Shown: piece after piece, positions 1 to 7,653 of the stretch
Position numbering within the stretch: the stretch's first letter is position 1
Layout: every line of letters starts with the position of its first letter
Assembly: GCA_019113395.1 (NCBI GenBank)
Contig: DXHL01000021.1
Location: 62,001 to 126,000 of the forward strand
Source of the DNA: Candidatus Rikenella faecigallinarum
GTDB taxonomy: Bacteria; Bacteroidota; Bacteroidia; Bacteroidales; Rikenellaceae
DNA length: 64,000 bases
Direction of reading: 5' to 3'
Translations under genes and position numbers: made by a program
The notes under the pieces: generated by a model
Seen by the model: only the letters and a program-made list of their open reading frames with translations
Told to the model about the DNA's origin: nothing
The model's database searches: none

Positions 1-55
1 CTGCTGCGGGAAAAAACCGCACGCATCATCCGGCCGAAACAACCCCACAAATCGC

Positions 56-982
56 ATGAAACAACAGTCTCTGCTCCGTCCCCGAACCAAAAAGAGATGG
101 CAGTCCCTCTGCACGGTCAGTGCCCTATTGATACTATTGTGTGCCAACCCGACGCAGGCCTGCGGAGAGCTTCCTGCCAATAAAATACGCCGCATCGTCC
201 GCCACAAAAAGGCTGACATCGGCATCGCACTACGATACAAAGACCAGGCCTTCGCACTCGCAGATACACCGGTCTACCCCCTGATGAGCGTATTCAAGGT
301 GCACGTTGCCATGGCTGCACTGCACAAGATGGAACATGTGCATATTGCACTGGACGATTCGGTCACCGTCGGCCCCGAATACTGGCACCCCGACACATAC
401 AGCCCGATGCGGGACCAAGCCCCAAATATCGCTACCCGTCACACCACCTATCGGGAGTTGCTGACCTACACCGTGTCGCACAGCGACAACAATACCTGTG
501 ACTTTCTGATTGACTTTGCGGGAGGCATTGACCGAGTGGATGCCTATATCCGCAGCCTGGGGATTGACGCTTTTCAGCTGACCGAAACGGAAAAGACCAT
601 GCACGAGGACATCCTGAACTGCTACGACAATCGAAGCAGTCCGTTGGCAGTGGTGCAGTTGCTGGAGAAACTCTACACCGAACCGTTGCTGACTGCTGAA
701 CATTTCCGTTTTTTGGAGCATCTGTTACTGACCTGTTCCACCGGACAGAACAAACTGAAAGCCGGCCTGCCGCCCCACATTCCCCTGGCACACAAAACCG
801 GCCATTCCGACCGTACCGCCGAGGGAGTTATGATAGGAGATACCGATGTCGGAGTTATCTACCTGCCCAACGGTGAGCGATGCTATCTGGCAGTGCTGGT
901 CAAAGACTCCCGGGAGCATGAGGCCACCCATGCACGCATCATGGCGCGTGTGGCACGGATCATCTACCGCAGCCTGAGATAG
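56..982 (+). CDS. class A beta-lactamase (PER/CepA-like)
   Basis: Serine beta-lactamase of 308 residues, expected to hydrolyse penicillins and cephalosporins in the periplasm. An N-terminal hydrophobic segment (about residues 20-35) ending in TQA-C looks like a signal peptide. The class A motifs are all present: SVFK (S78-K81, nucleophile and Lys73 equivalent), SDN at 143-145, and HKTG with KTG at 247-249. The omega loop reads TEKTMHED, placing the general-base Glu at E179; the M-H-x-D pattern after it resembles the PER/CepA/CfxA branch rather than TEM. It has no visible partner regulator; the next gene starts 122 bp downstream. It appears intact. The family call is firm, the spectrum of activity is not predictable from sequence. 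Confidence 0.9.
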   Translation: MKQQSLLRPRTKKRWQSLCTVSALLILLCANPTQACGELPANKIRRIVRHKKADIGIALRYKDQAFALADTPVYPLMSVFKVHVAMAALHKMEHVHIALDDSVTVGPEYWHPDTYSPMRDQAPNIATRHTTYRELLTYTVSHSDNNTCDFLIDFAGGIDRVDAYIRSLGIDAFQLTETEKTMHEDILNCYDNRSSPLAVVQLLEKLYTEPLLTAEHFRFLEHLLLTCSTGQNKLKAGLPPHIPLAHKTGHSDRTAEGVMIGDTDVGVIYLPNGERCYLAVLVKDSREHEATHARIMARVARIIYRSLR

Positions 983-1104
983 CCGGAACCACACCCAATA
1001 GCCCACCATCAGAGAGTTCACGACAAGCCCCTACCCAAACGAAACACCTGCACAGTCCCCATTCTCCTGGACGAACGCATCGGACTGTCGCCACACCCGC
1101 GAAA

Positions 1105-1821
1105 ATGTGTAACTTTACCCCCATGGCACTATTAACTTCTGAGATGCCGCTCAGCACGGCCCTCGAACTACATCCGACACTCATTCCGCTGGTCAGCCGC
1201 TTCGGCATACGGCTCGGGCTGGGCGAGAAATCCGTGGCTGCCGTCTGCGCCGAACACCACATGGAACCCGGATTCCTGCTGACCCTCATGAATACCTATC
1301 TGTTCGAAGAGTACTTTCCCGAGCAGAAACTCAAATCGTTCCACGTCAGCCAACTGGTCGATTACCTCGACAAAACCAACGCCTACTACCTCCACCAACA
1401 GCTGCCCAACATCGAGCGGCACCTCGGGTCGCTCATCGCCAGCGGCGGCGGAGAGAATAAAAATCTGGCCCTTATCGGTCGTTTTTTTGCCCGCTTCAAG
1501 GAGAGCCTGACCGCCTCGATTGAGTACGATACCCGGGAGTGGTTCCCCTATTGTCTGGCGCTGAGCCGTGGCGAGGCACAGCCGACACTCGCCGTCACCC
1601 CTCCCCCGCTCCAGACCGACAACGAGGACGAAGACCCGGCCGTCAGCCTGCTGCGCGACCTGCGCAGCATCATGGTACGACACCTCGGCGGAGAGTACAA
1701 CGACAACTTGGCCTATGCCGTAATATTCGCCCTGGACAGCATCGAGCACGACATCCGCCAGCACAACCGCATTCGCAACCGTATCCTAACCCCCGTTATC
1801 CACGCCTTATGCCACGCATAG
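1105..1821 (+). CDS. hemerythrin/DUF542-like regulatory protein
   Basis: Protein of about 238 residues with the layout of RIC/ScdA/YtfE proteins: an N-terminal DUF542-like segment followed by a hemerythrin-like helical bundle with conserved His positions (FHVSQL, YLHQQLPNIERHL, and the C-terminal IEHDIRQHNRIRNRIL). The CC pair usual in DUF542 is absent (GIRLGLG instead), so classical di-iron Fe-S repair is uncertain. The gene overlaps the following LuxR-type regulator by 13 bp, so the two are translationally coupled and probably act together as a sensor-regulator pair. ATG codons at 1123 and 1144 are alternative starts; a promoter-like TAACTTTA at 1109-1116 would favour one of these. Confidence 0.65.
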   Translation: MCNFTPMALLTSEMPLSTALELHPTLIPLVSRFGIRLGLGEKSVAAVCAEHHMEPGFLLTLMNTYLFEEYFPEQKLKSFHVSQLVDYLDKTNAYYLHQQLPNIERHLGSLIASGGGENKNLALIGRFFARFKESLTASIEYDTREWFPYCLALSRGEAQPTLAVTPPPLQTDNEDEDPAVSLLRDLRSIMVRHLGGEYNDNLAYAVIFALDSIEHDIRQHNRIRNRILTPVIHALCHA

Positions 1822-2387
1822 CCGTCATACTGCCCGACCTGTTGCAGGGAGCCGGCATGACCGCCATTCTGGAGCGGTATTTTTCACCGGCCGAGGTGGC
1901 CTGCTTCACCCGGGTGCAGGAGGTGACCGCCGAGGGCGGAAACGGAGGGTATGACCTCTATTTTACCGACAGCGACACGTTTGCCTCACACGTCGATTTT
2001 TTCCTGCCGCGGCGCAACCAAAGCGTGGTGCTGGTGGGAGGAGAGCGGGAACCGGAGTTGCGGGGCGGCGAGACGCCGCGGGTAATTGCCACGGGCTGCG
2101 GACTGGAGAACCTGTTGGAGAAAATCGAACGGGTGCTGACCCCGATGCGTCCCGCGGACGAGGGGAGCACCTCGGACGAGCTCTCGGCCCGCGAGGTACA
2201 GGTCCTGCAACTGGTTGTCAGCGGCGCCATCAACAAGGAGATTGCCGAACGGCTCAACATCAGCCTCAACACCGTCCTGACCCACCGCAAGAACATTACC
2301 GCCAAACTGGGCATTAAAACCATATCGGGGCTGACGCTCTATGCGCTGATGCACGGCTACATCCCGGCCGACGAGATGCCGCTATAG
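1809..2387 (+). CDS. LuxR-family transcriptional regulator
   Basis: DNA-binding protein of 192 residues. The C-terminal ~60 residues (LSAREVQVLQLVVSG...INKEIAERLNISLNTVLTHRKNI) form a clear LuxR/FixJ helix-turn-helix. The N-terminal part (MPRIAVILPDLLQGAG) is receiver-sized, but no phosphoacceptor Asp pattern is evident, so phosphorylation is doubtful. The start ATG at 1809 lies inside the end of the upstream hemerythrin-like gene (13-bp overlap), which implies coupling. In-frame sequence upstream of 1809 is a shadow of the preceding gene. The pair probably senses redox, NO or iron state; this is inference from the hemerythrin-like partner. Confidence 0.8.
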   Translation: MPRIAVILPDLLQGAGMTAILERYFSPAEVACFTRVQEVTAEGGNGGYDLYFTDSDTFASHVDFFLPRRNQSVVLVGGEREPELRGGETPRVIATGCGLENLLEKIERVLTPMRPADEGSTSDELSAREVQVLQLVVSGAINKEIAERLNISLNTVLTHRKNITAKLGIKTISGLTLYALMHGYIPADEMPL

Positions 2388-2444
2388 ACATAGCGCCGAC
2401 AGTCGGGCACCTGTCACGCGCCCCACCAAACGCCTTCCGAAACC

Positions 2445-3455
2445 ATGAAAAAAGTCTTGATAACCGGTGCCACCGGGCTGGTCGGCAGCCACCTGACCGC
2501 CGAACTGCTGAGCCGCCTCCAACAGGGTGACACGACCTACGGCACACCCGTAGTAGTGGCCCGTTCCGACGCATCGTGGGGAAAACTCGACTGGGTGCTG
2601 CTCCGCCGCGGCGTTGCCACCCGGCTCCAACAGCGCACCACCGCACAACTCGAATACCTGGACGACTGTCGCCGTCTGCTGCACGACGAGCGGCCGCAGG
2701 TGGTCTTTCACTGCGCCGCCCGCATCGAACTCGGCAAAACGAAAAACGACGAGCAACTGGTGATGCGCAACGTCGAAATGGTCCATAACCTGATAACCGC
2801 CGCCCTGGAACTCCCGGCCGACGAACGCCCGCTCTTTCTCCACGTCAGCTCGATAGCCGCACTCGGCAATCACCCCTCGGCTAACGGCTGCATCGACGAA
2901 CAGGCCGTCATGGAGAACCTCTCGGGCGCCTCGGCCTACGCCCGCGGCAAATTCCTCTCCGAAAACGAGGTGTGGCGCGGTGCGGCCCACGGGTTGTCGG
3001 TAGCCGTGGTCAATCCGGCCGTCATTCTGGGAGCCATGTCGCCCGACTCGGGCTTCTGGTTCAACGGCCTGCTGCACGCCATGCGTCGGGGAGCCCACCG
3101 TTTCTGGATTGAGGGCGAAATGGCCTTCGTCTCGGCCGACGACGTGGCGCGCGCCCTGCTGGCGCTTGCCGAAACCCCCTCGGCCTGGGGTAAACGCTAC
3201 ATCCTCTCGGCCGAAAACCTTACCTACCGCCGTTTCCTCTCCCAAGTGGCCCGCGCAGCCGCTCTCCCCGCCCCCACCATCCGCATCCCCCGCTGGATGC
3301 TTCGGCTGACACTCCCCTTCTCGCCCTCGATGGCGGCCGTCATCGACTCCTACAAACGCTTCGACGGCTCCGAAATCATGCGCGCCGTTCCGTTCCGCTA
3401 CACCGACCTGACCCAAACGCTCGACGAAATGGAACACACGATTGAAAAAATTTGA
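2445..3455 (+). CDS. NAD(P)-dependent SDR epimerase/dehydratase
   Basis: Extended short-chain dehydrogenase/reductase of 336 residues. The N-terminus MKKVLITGATGLVGSHL is the Rossmann TGxxGxxG motif, and AYARGK (near residue 167) is the catalytic YxxxK, preceded by an HVSS serine region. It resembles Bacteroidota NAD-dependent epimerase/dehydratases of unknown substrate; nucleotide-sugar or steroid-like substrates are both possible. It starts 57 bp after the LuxR-type gene and may share its transcript. It ends 60 bp before rpmB. Confidence 0.85.
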   Translation: MKKVLITGATGLVGSHLTAELLSRLQQGDTTYGTPVVVARSDASWGKLDWVLLRRGVATRLQQRTTAQLEYLDDCRRLLHDERPQVVFHCAARIELGKTKNDEQLVMRNVEMVHNLITAALELPADERPLFLHVSSIAALGNHPSANGCIDEQAVMENLSGASAYARGKFLSENEVWRGAAHGLSVAVVNPAVILGAMSPDSGFWFNGLLHAMRRGAHRFWIEGEMAFVSADDVARALLALAETPSAWGKRYILSAENLTYRRFLSQVARAAALPAPTIRIPRWMLRLTLPFSPSMAAVIDSYKRFDGSEIMRAVPFRYTDLTQTLDEMEHTIEKI

Positions 3456-3515
3456 TTATTCGGAGAAAAATACCGAAATTTGCAACCTGTTTATTCACAA
3501 CAACGTAAAACAACG

Positions 3516-3749
3516 ATGAAAGTTTGTCAAATCACCGGGAAGAGCGCACAGGTCGGTAACAACGTGTCGCACTCCAACAAGAAGAGCAAACGCCGCTTCA
3601 GCCCGAACCTCAAGAGCAAACGCTTCTTCCTCGAAGAAGAAAACCGCTGGGTGACGCTCAAAGTATCGGCTGCCGCCATGCGTACCATCAACAAAAAAGG
3701 CCTCTCGGCTGCACTCAAAGGTGCCGCTGCGCTGCCCAAAGTTTATTAA
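3516..3749 (+). CDS. rpmB: 50S ribosomal protein L28
   Basis: Small basic protein of 77 residues matching bL28: it starts [20 protein letters not shown] and carries the KRRFSPNL segment. The ATG at 3516 is chosen over an upstream in-frame start at 3480 because family members begin MxKVCQ/ITGK. It is the first gene of a three-gene ribosomal cluster (rpmB-rpmG-DUF4295) with 23- and 2-bp gaps, an arrangement typical of Bacteroidota. Confidence 0.97.
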   Translation: MKVCQITGKSAQVGNNVSHSNKKSKRRFSPNLKSKRFFLEEENRWVTLKVSAAAMRTINKKGLSAALKGAAALPKVY

Positions 3750-3772
3750 TCCACTTAGTCTGACTCCAGAAA

Positions 3773-3955
3773 ATGGCTAAAAAAGGTAACCGTGTACAGG
3801 TGATTCTCGAGTGCACCGAGCACAAAGAGAGCGGAATGCCGGGTATGTCGCGCTACATCACCACCAAAAACAAGAAAAATACCCCGGACCGTATGGAACG
3901 TAAAAAATACAACCCCATACTCAAACGTGTAACCATTCACCGCGAAATTAAATAA
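3773..3955 (+). CDS. rpmG: 50S ribosomal protein L33
   Basis: Basic protein of 60 residues matching bL33 ([18 protein letters not shown], then [19 protein letters not shown]). Only one cysteine is present, so this is the zinc-free (C-minus) form of L33. It lies between rpmB and the DUF4295 gene and is almost certainly cotranscribed with both. Confidence 0.97.
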   Translation: MAKKGNRVQVILECTEHKESGMPGMSRYITTKNKKNTPDRMERKKYNPILKRVTIHREIK

Positions 3956-3957
3956 TC

Positions 3958-4116
3958 ATGGCAAAGAAGGTAGTCGCTACGCTCAAAACCGCTGCGAACG
4001 GTAAGAACGTAACCAAATGCATCAAGATGGTGAAATCCGAAAAAACCGGAGCTTACATCTTCAAAACCGAAATCGTACCCAACGAAGAGGTAAAGGATTT
4101 CTTCGCCAAGAAGTAA
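3958..4116 (+). CDS. DUF4295 small basic protein
   Basis: A 52-residue basic protein (MAKKVVATLKTAANGKNVTK... ending VKDFFAKK). It is the DUF4295 family, found in Bacteroidota directly after rpmG. The 2-bp gap to rpmG, small size and Lys richness suggest a phylum-specific ribosomal protein; I think this family is the extra large-subunit protein seen in the Flavobacterium ribosome structure, but I cannot confirm that here. A strong terminator follows at 4261. Confidence 0.9.
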   Translation: MAKKVVATLKTAANGKNVTKCIKMVKSEKTGAYIFKTEIVPNEEVKDFFAKK

Positions 4117-4260
4117 TCGCCCCCTCTCTGACAGGATACATACGAACCGAAAAGGGTGCGGCGGATATCAACCGCCATACGACACCAACCCATCGGTTAT
4201 TTTTGCGAACGGCCACCTCGGGTCCAATGACTTAGGAATCCACATTTGCCGTCGCAAAAA

Positions 4261-4301
4261 AAGCGGCCTGCACAACCCTTGTGCGAGGCCGCTTTTTTTT
4301 T
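4261..4301 (+). terminator. Rho-independent terminator after rpmB-rpmG-DUF4295
   Basis: GCGGCCT-GCACAA / TTGTGC-G-AGGCCGC forms a 13-bp stem with a 3-nt loop and one bulge, followed by a run of nine T. It ends the ribosomal protein operon. The rest of the 344-bp gap between 4117 and 4460 holds no gene that I can see, only this terminator and the promoter at 4398. Confidence 0.9.
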
Positions 4302-4397
4302 GCAGACATCGGACTGCACACACCCCGAACAACTGCACCTCTTTCCATTTTACCCCCTGGTCTACGCCCACAAAAGCACTATCCGATTCGTTTTTAT

Positions 4398-4405
4398 TAT
4401 CTTTG
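4398..4405 (+). promoter_or_regulatory. Bacteroidota -7 box (TATCTTTG)
   Basis: Exact match to the TAnnTTTG consensus, 55 bp upstream of the sialidase-family gene. No clear TTTG element is seen at -33. Confidence 0.5.
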
Positions 4406-4460
4406 AGCAAAATACCTGCTCGACCCACAGAGCGACTTTTCCATTCATCCCCTTCCACAC

Positions 4461-6149
4461 ATGAAACCTCTTTGGACCTTGACACTCGGAGCATGCACCC
4501 TGCTCGCTTCGGCAGCGGCACAAAACCCCCGCCCCAATACGATAGATTCCATCCACGCCCCCGTAGTGGTAGGCATTCCGCCCTGCGATGCCTTTATCGG
4601 ACTGTGTCTGATGCCTGACGGCGAGATACGCCACTACAACTACGGCAGCCATCCCGCCAGTCCCGCTCCCGGGTACCTCTCGAGTCGCGACAGCGGCCTC
4701 ACGTGGCACGCACGGTCCCTGGCGGCTGAACTGCCCGCCGCCGACCAAAGGTCACCCCTCAGCGGAGAGTATATTCGGTTGTTTTGCGTCGGGTCGAACG
4801 TCTACGCGCTGCGCACCGAAGGGGGATTAGCGGGCGGCCGCACCATTACGAAGATTGATTCCGTGCCCGGGATTATGAACAAGCCGCCGATTTTCATCCG
4901 CAACGGCACACGGGTCATCTCGGGAGCACACCGCATCGACCGCAGCGGAGCTTTTGTCTACATCTCGGACGACGACGGACGCACATGGCACGCCTCACAA
5001 AAAGTGACCGCTCCCGACCACCAAAAAGGAGGCTTTCATCAGGGGACACGGTGGAATCACGGTGCCGTAGAGCCGACGATTGTCGAGCTGCAGGACGGAC
5101 GGCTGTGGATGATTATGCGGACGGCGCAAGACCATCACTACCAATCCTTCTCGGAGGATGGCGGTGAAACGTGGACTCCTGCTACCCCGTCACCCTTCTA
5201 CGGGACCATTACGATGCCGACGCTCCATCGGCTCGGGGACGGGCGGCTGCTCTTCCTGTGGTGCAACACCACCCCGCTGCCCGAGTTGCCCACGGCCAAC
5301 GGAGTCTGGGACGATGTCTTTACGAACCGTTGCGTGCTCCACGCTGCCGTCTCGGAGGATGACGGACGGAGTTGGACAGGATTCCGCGAGATTCTGCTCG
5401 ACCCCGACCGCAATGCCGCCAACTACGGCATCACCCGCCACGGCGAAGACAAAAGCGTCCACCAGGCACAAGCCATCGAGGTAGCACCGGGTAAAATCCT
5501 CGTATCGGCAGGACAGCATCGGCTGAGCCGACGCATGGTGCTCTTCGATGTCGATTGGCTCTACGACACGGTCCGCACCTGCGATTTCAGCGACGGTCTC
5601 GACTCCTGGACCGCCTTCCGCTACTATCGCGGCATCACGGGCCACTGCTGCTACAACCGCCAGCTGGCTCCGCTGCTGGTTTCCCACCCCGACGACTCCG
5701 CCCGAAAGGCCCTCTGCATCCGATATCAGCCCAACGATTCGCTGGTACAGGACAACGACGGGGCGCTGTGGAACTTTCCCGCCTCCCCGTCGGGCGAGGT
5801 AACCCTCAGCCTTCGCATCCCGCAGGGGGCAGCGGCCGTCGAGCTGCTGCTCAACGACCGCTGGTTCAACCCCACGGACACCGTGGCGCGGTACGCGGCA
5901 CCGTACCGCGCCACGCTCGACCGCCGCACGCTCGGCATCCGCGACGACCGCTGGCACTCCGTCACCATACGGTGGAGCGAAGGGCGTGCGGCGCGGCTGA
6001 TGGTCGACGGGCGGCGACGGACCACCCTCCCGCTGCAAAACGCCACCGAACACGGGCCCTCGTACCTCCACCTGCTCGGCGGACACACCCCCGATTCGGT
6101 CGGGGTATGGGTTGAGCGGGTCGAAGCGCGCAAACTCCCCTTGCGCTAA
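4461..6149 (+). CDS. secreted BNR-repeat sialidase-family protein
   Basis: Protein of 562 residues with an N-terminal signal peptide (cleavage near SAAAQ, residue ~20). Four Asp-boxes mark a sialidase-type beta-propeller: SRDSGLTW (75-82), SDDDGRTW (169-176), SEDGGETW (231-238) and SEDDGRSW (298-305). The segment EPTIVELQDGRLWMIMRT is typical of Bacteroidota exo-sialidase-like proteins. The C-terminal ~170 residues look like a LamG/concanavalin-like module. The canonical FRIP motif near the N-terminus is not evident, so substrate specificity for sialic acid is uncertain. It stands alone with its own promoter, and no SusC/D pair is nearby. Confidence 0.8.
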   Translation: MKPLWTLTLGACTLLASAAAQNPRPNTIDSIHAPVVVGIPPCDAFIGLCLMPDGEIRHYNYGSHPASPAPGYLSSRDSGLTWHARSLAAELPAADQRSPLSGEYIRLFCVGSNVYALRTEGGLAGGRTITKIDSVPGIMNKPPIFIRNGTRVISGAHRIDRSGAFVYISDDDGRTWHASQKVTAPDHQKGGFHQGTRWNHGAVEPTIVELQDGRLWMIMRTAQDHHYQSFSEDGGETWTPATPSPFYGTITMPTLHRLGDGRLLFLWCNTTPLPELPTANGVWDDVFTNRCVLHAAVSEDDGRSWTGFREILLDPDRNAANYGITRHGEDKSVHQAQAIEVAPGKILVSAGQHRLSRRMVLFDVDWLYDTVRTCDFSDGLDSWTAFRYYRGITGHCCYNRQLAPLLVSHPDDSARKALCIRYQPNDSLVQDNDGALWNFPASPSGEVTLSLRIPQGAAAVELLLNDRWFNPTDTVARYAAPYRATLDRRTLGIRDDRWHSVTIRWSEGRAARLMVDGRRRTTLPLQNATEHGPSYLHLLGGHTPDSVGVWVERVEARKLPLR

Positions 6150-6202
6150 GCACAGCCCCACGGACAAATCGGACAAAAGGCCGGTCAAATCTCATACTAC
6201 CT

Positions 6203-6247
6203 CCAAAAATAAGGATGGGACACCTTGCAGTGGCAAGGTGTCCCATC
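6203..6247 (-). terminator. terminator of the TlpA-like gene
   Basis: A perfect 15-bp stem (GATGGGACACCTTGC / GCAAGGTGTCCCATC, 4-nt loop) lies between convergent genes. On the minus strand it is followed by CTTATTTTT, so it serves mainly the thioredoxin-like gene. It may also slow transcription coming from the plus-strand sialidase-family gene. Confidence 0.8.
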
Positions 6248-6307
6248 TCTCGTTCACCCAAGGAGAACCGCAGACCGTTGTCCCCGGATGCCCCCTCCGT
6301 ATCGGCC

Positions 6308-7348
6308 CTATGGAATATATCGGGCAATCTCCTGCTCGATTCGTTCGCCACGCAGGTCGCGGGCCAAAATCGTTCCATCAGGACCGAACAGCATAATGTA
6401 CGGAATGCCGTTGATGCCGTACAGATGACGCACCGTGGAGTTCGAGTCGATAATCTGCGGCCAGGTGATTTTCAAATCGCTCACTGCCGGAGCAAGGTTT
6501 TCCGGCTTGTCCCAAACGAAAAGCCCCACAACCTCCACTCCTTTGTCCTTGTATTTCCCGTATACCCGGGCTAACACCGACATCTCTTCCCGACACGGAC
6601 CGCACCACGAAGCCCAGAAATCTACCAGCACATATTTTCCCTGACCTACGTAATCTGAAAGTTTAATGACCCGACCGGCGGCGTCCATCCCCTCGAAATC
6701 GACAAAGGGTTTGCCCGGCAAAGTCATGAGTTCAAACTCTTTAGCCTTCAGGTAATCTTTCAACGGTCCGTAATTGCGTATAGTCGTACCCCCCTCTTCA
6801 TAGAGCGTAATGTATCGTTCCGGTTCCATGTCGTAGGCGATGTCCATCAACACATAGGCTCCCATGAAATTGGTGCGATTGGCCCGATAGACGGCGATTG
6901 TCCGGGACATATACTGTTCGCTGCAGAGTTTGTCCTGCCGTTGTTTTTCGTCCCGGGTCTGCATACTGTCGGCCCATAGCCGGTCTATTGTATCGAAATA
7001 CAGCTCGCGACGGTTGAGCAGGACGGACAGCGAATCGTTCAGCGGAGTACCGCCCACCGATAACGGATTGTTCATATCCACCGTAATAGTGCCCGGCTCG
7101 GCAATCAGATTGGCATACAATTCCCGTCCCAAATCCAGTCTACGTATTCCGCTATCGGTGCGGGTGAAGGTAAATTGCCCGTCGCGGACAACAGCGCTAT
7201 CCAAAATAGTGTTGTGCTCATATTCAGTCATATAGACTGTTTTTCCGTTTTCCGACTCGGGTGCCGTACCTTGAATCGTGTAGCTCTGGGCCCAAACGGA
7301 ACCCGTTCCGAACAGTGCTGTAACAACTGTCACAATCAGTATTTTCAT
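6308..7348 (-). CDS. TlpA-like thiol-disulfide oxidoreductase with DUF4369-type N-domain
   Basis: Exported thioredoxin-fold protein of 346 residues. It has a signal peptide (VVTALFGTGSVWA-Q), an N-terminal DUF4369-like beta domain (SYTIQGTAPESENGKTVYM), a helical linker and a C-terminal AhpC/TSA-thioredoxin domain with WCGPC at 248-252 (VLVDFWASWCGPCREE). The cis-Pro region GINGIPYIMLFGPDG is present. The family reduces or exchanges disulfides in the periplasm. The ATG at 7348 is preferred over far-upstream in-frame codons because it starts the signal peptide. Confidence 0.88.
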   Translation of the reverse strand: MKILIVTVVTALFGTGSVWAQSYTIQGTAPESENGKTVYMTEYEHNTILDSAVVRDGQFTFTRTDSGIRRLDLGRELYANLIAEPGTITVDMNNPLSVGGTPLNDSLSVLLNRRELYFDTIDRLWADSMQTRDEKQRQDKLCSEQYMSRTIAVYRANRTNFMGAYVLMDIAYDMEPERYITLYEEGGTTIRNYGPLKDYLKAKEFELMTLPGKPFVDFEGMDAAGRVIKLSDYVGQGKYVLVDFWASWCGPCREEMSVLARVYGKYKDKGVEVVGLFVWDKPENLAPAVSDLKITWPQIIDSNSTVRHLYGINGIPYIMLFGPDGTILARDLRGERIEQEIARYIP

Positions 7349-7653
7349 AGATGAGGTATTTGTATGACGTAAAGGTAGTTGTTTTTGGGGTATAGCCGTA
7401 CGGTTTATGTAAAACCTCCATGCCAAACGTCGGCTCTCCCTCCGCCCCTTCGGACATAGCCTCCCCGTCCCTTCCCGTCGAACGCAGCGACAAATTGGAA
7501 GGTCAATCCCCGAACCGCCCGACCAATTCACCCCTCGTGACCCGCAGTATCGGCAAATTGACAAATAATGATTAACTTAGCTGCCTCAAATCCGCTGTCC
7601 GCGAGAGATGGGCCAGCACCTTACCCCTTACGAAAACAAGACAACCCTCATTT
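7349..7653. other. intergenic region between divergent genes
   Basis: This 305-bp stretch separates the divergent TlpA-like and DUF2723 genes. Apart from a near-consensus minus-strand -7 box at 7370-7377 I see no gene, tRNA or repeat in it. Confidence 0.6.
7370..7377 (-). promoter_or_regulatory. near-consensus -7 box (TACCTTTA)
   Basis: On the minus strand the sequence reads TACCTTTA, one base from TAnnTTTG, 22 bp upstream of the TlpA-like start. Confidence 0.35.

Noticed and set aside
1539..1808. N-terminal extension of the LuxR-type regulator
   Set aside because: This part is the out-of-frame shadow of the hemerythrin-like gene; the ATG at 1809 gives a normal protein.
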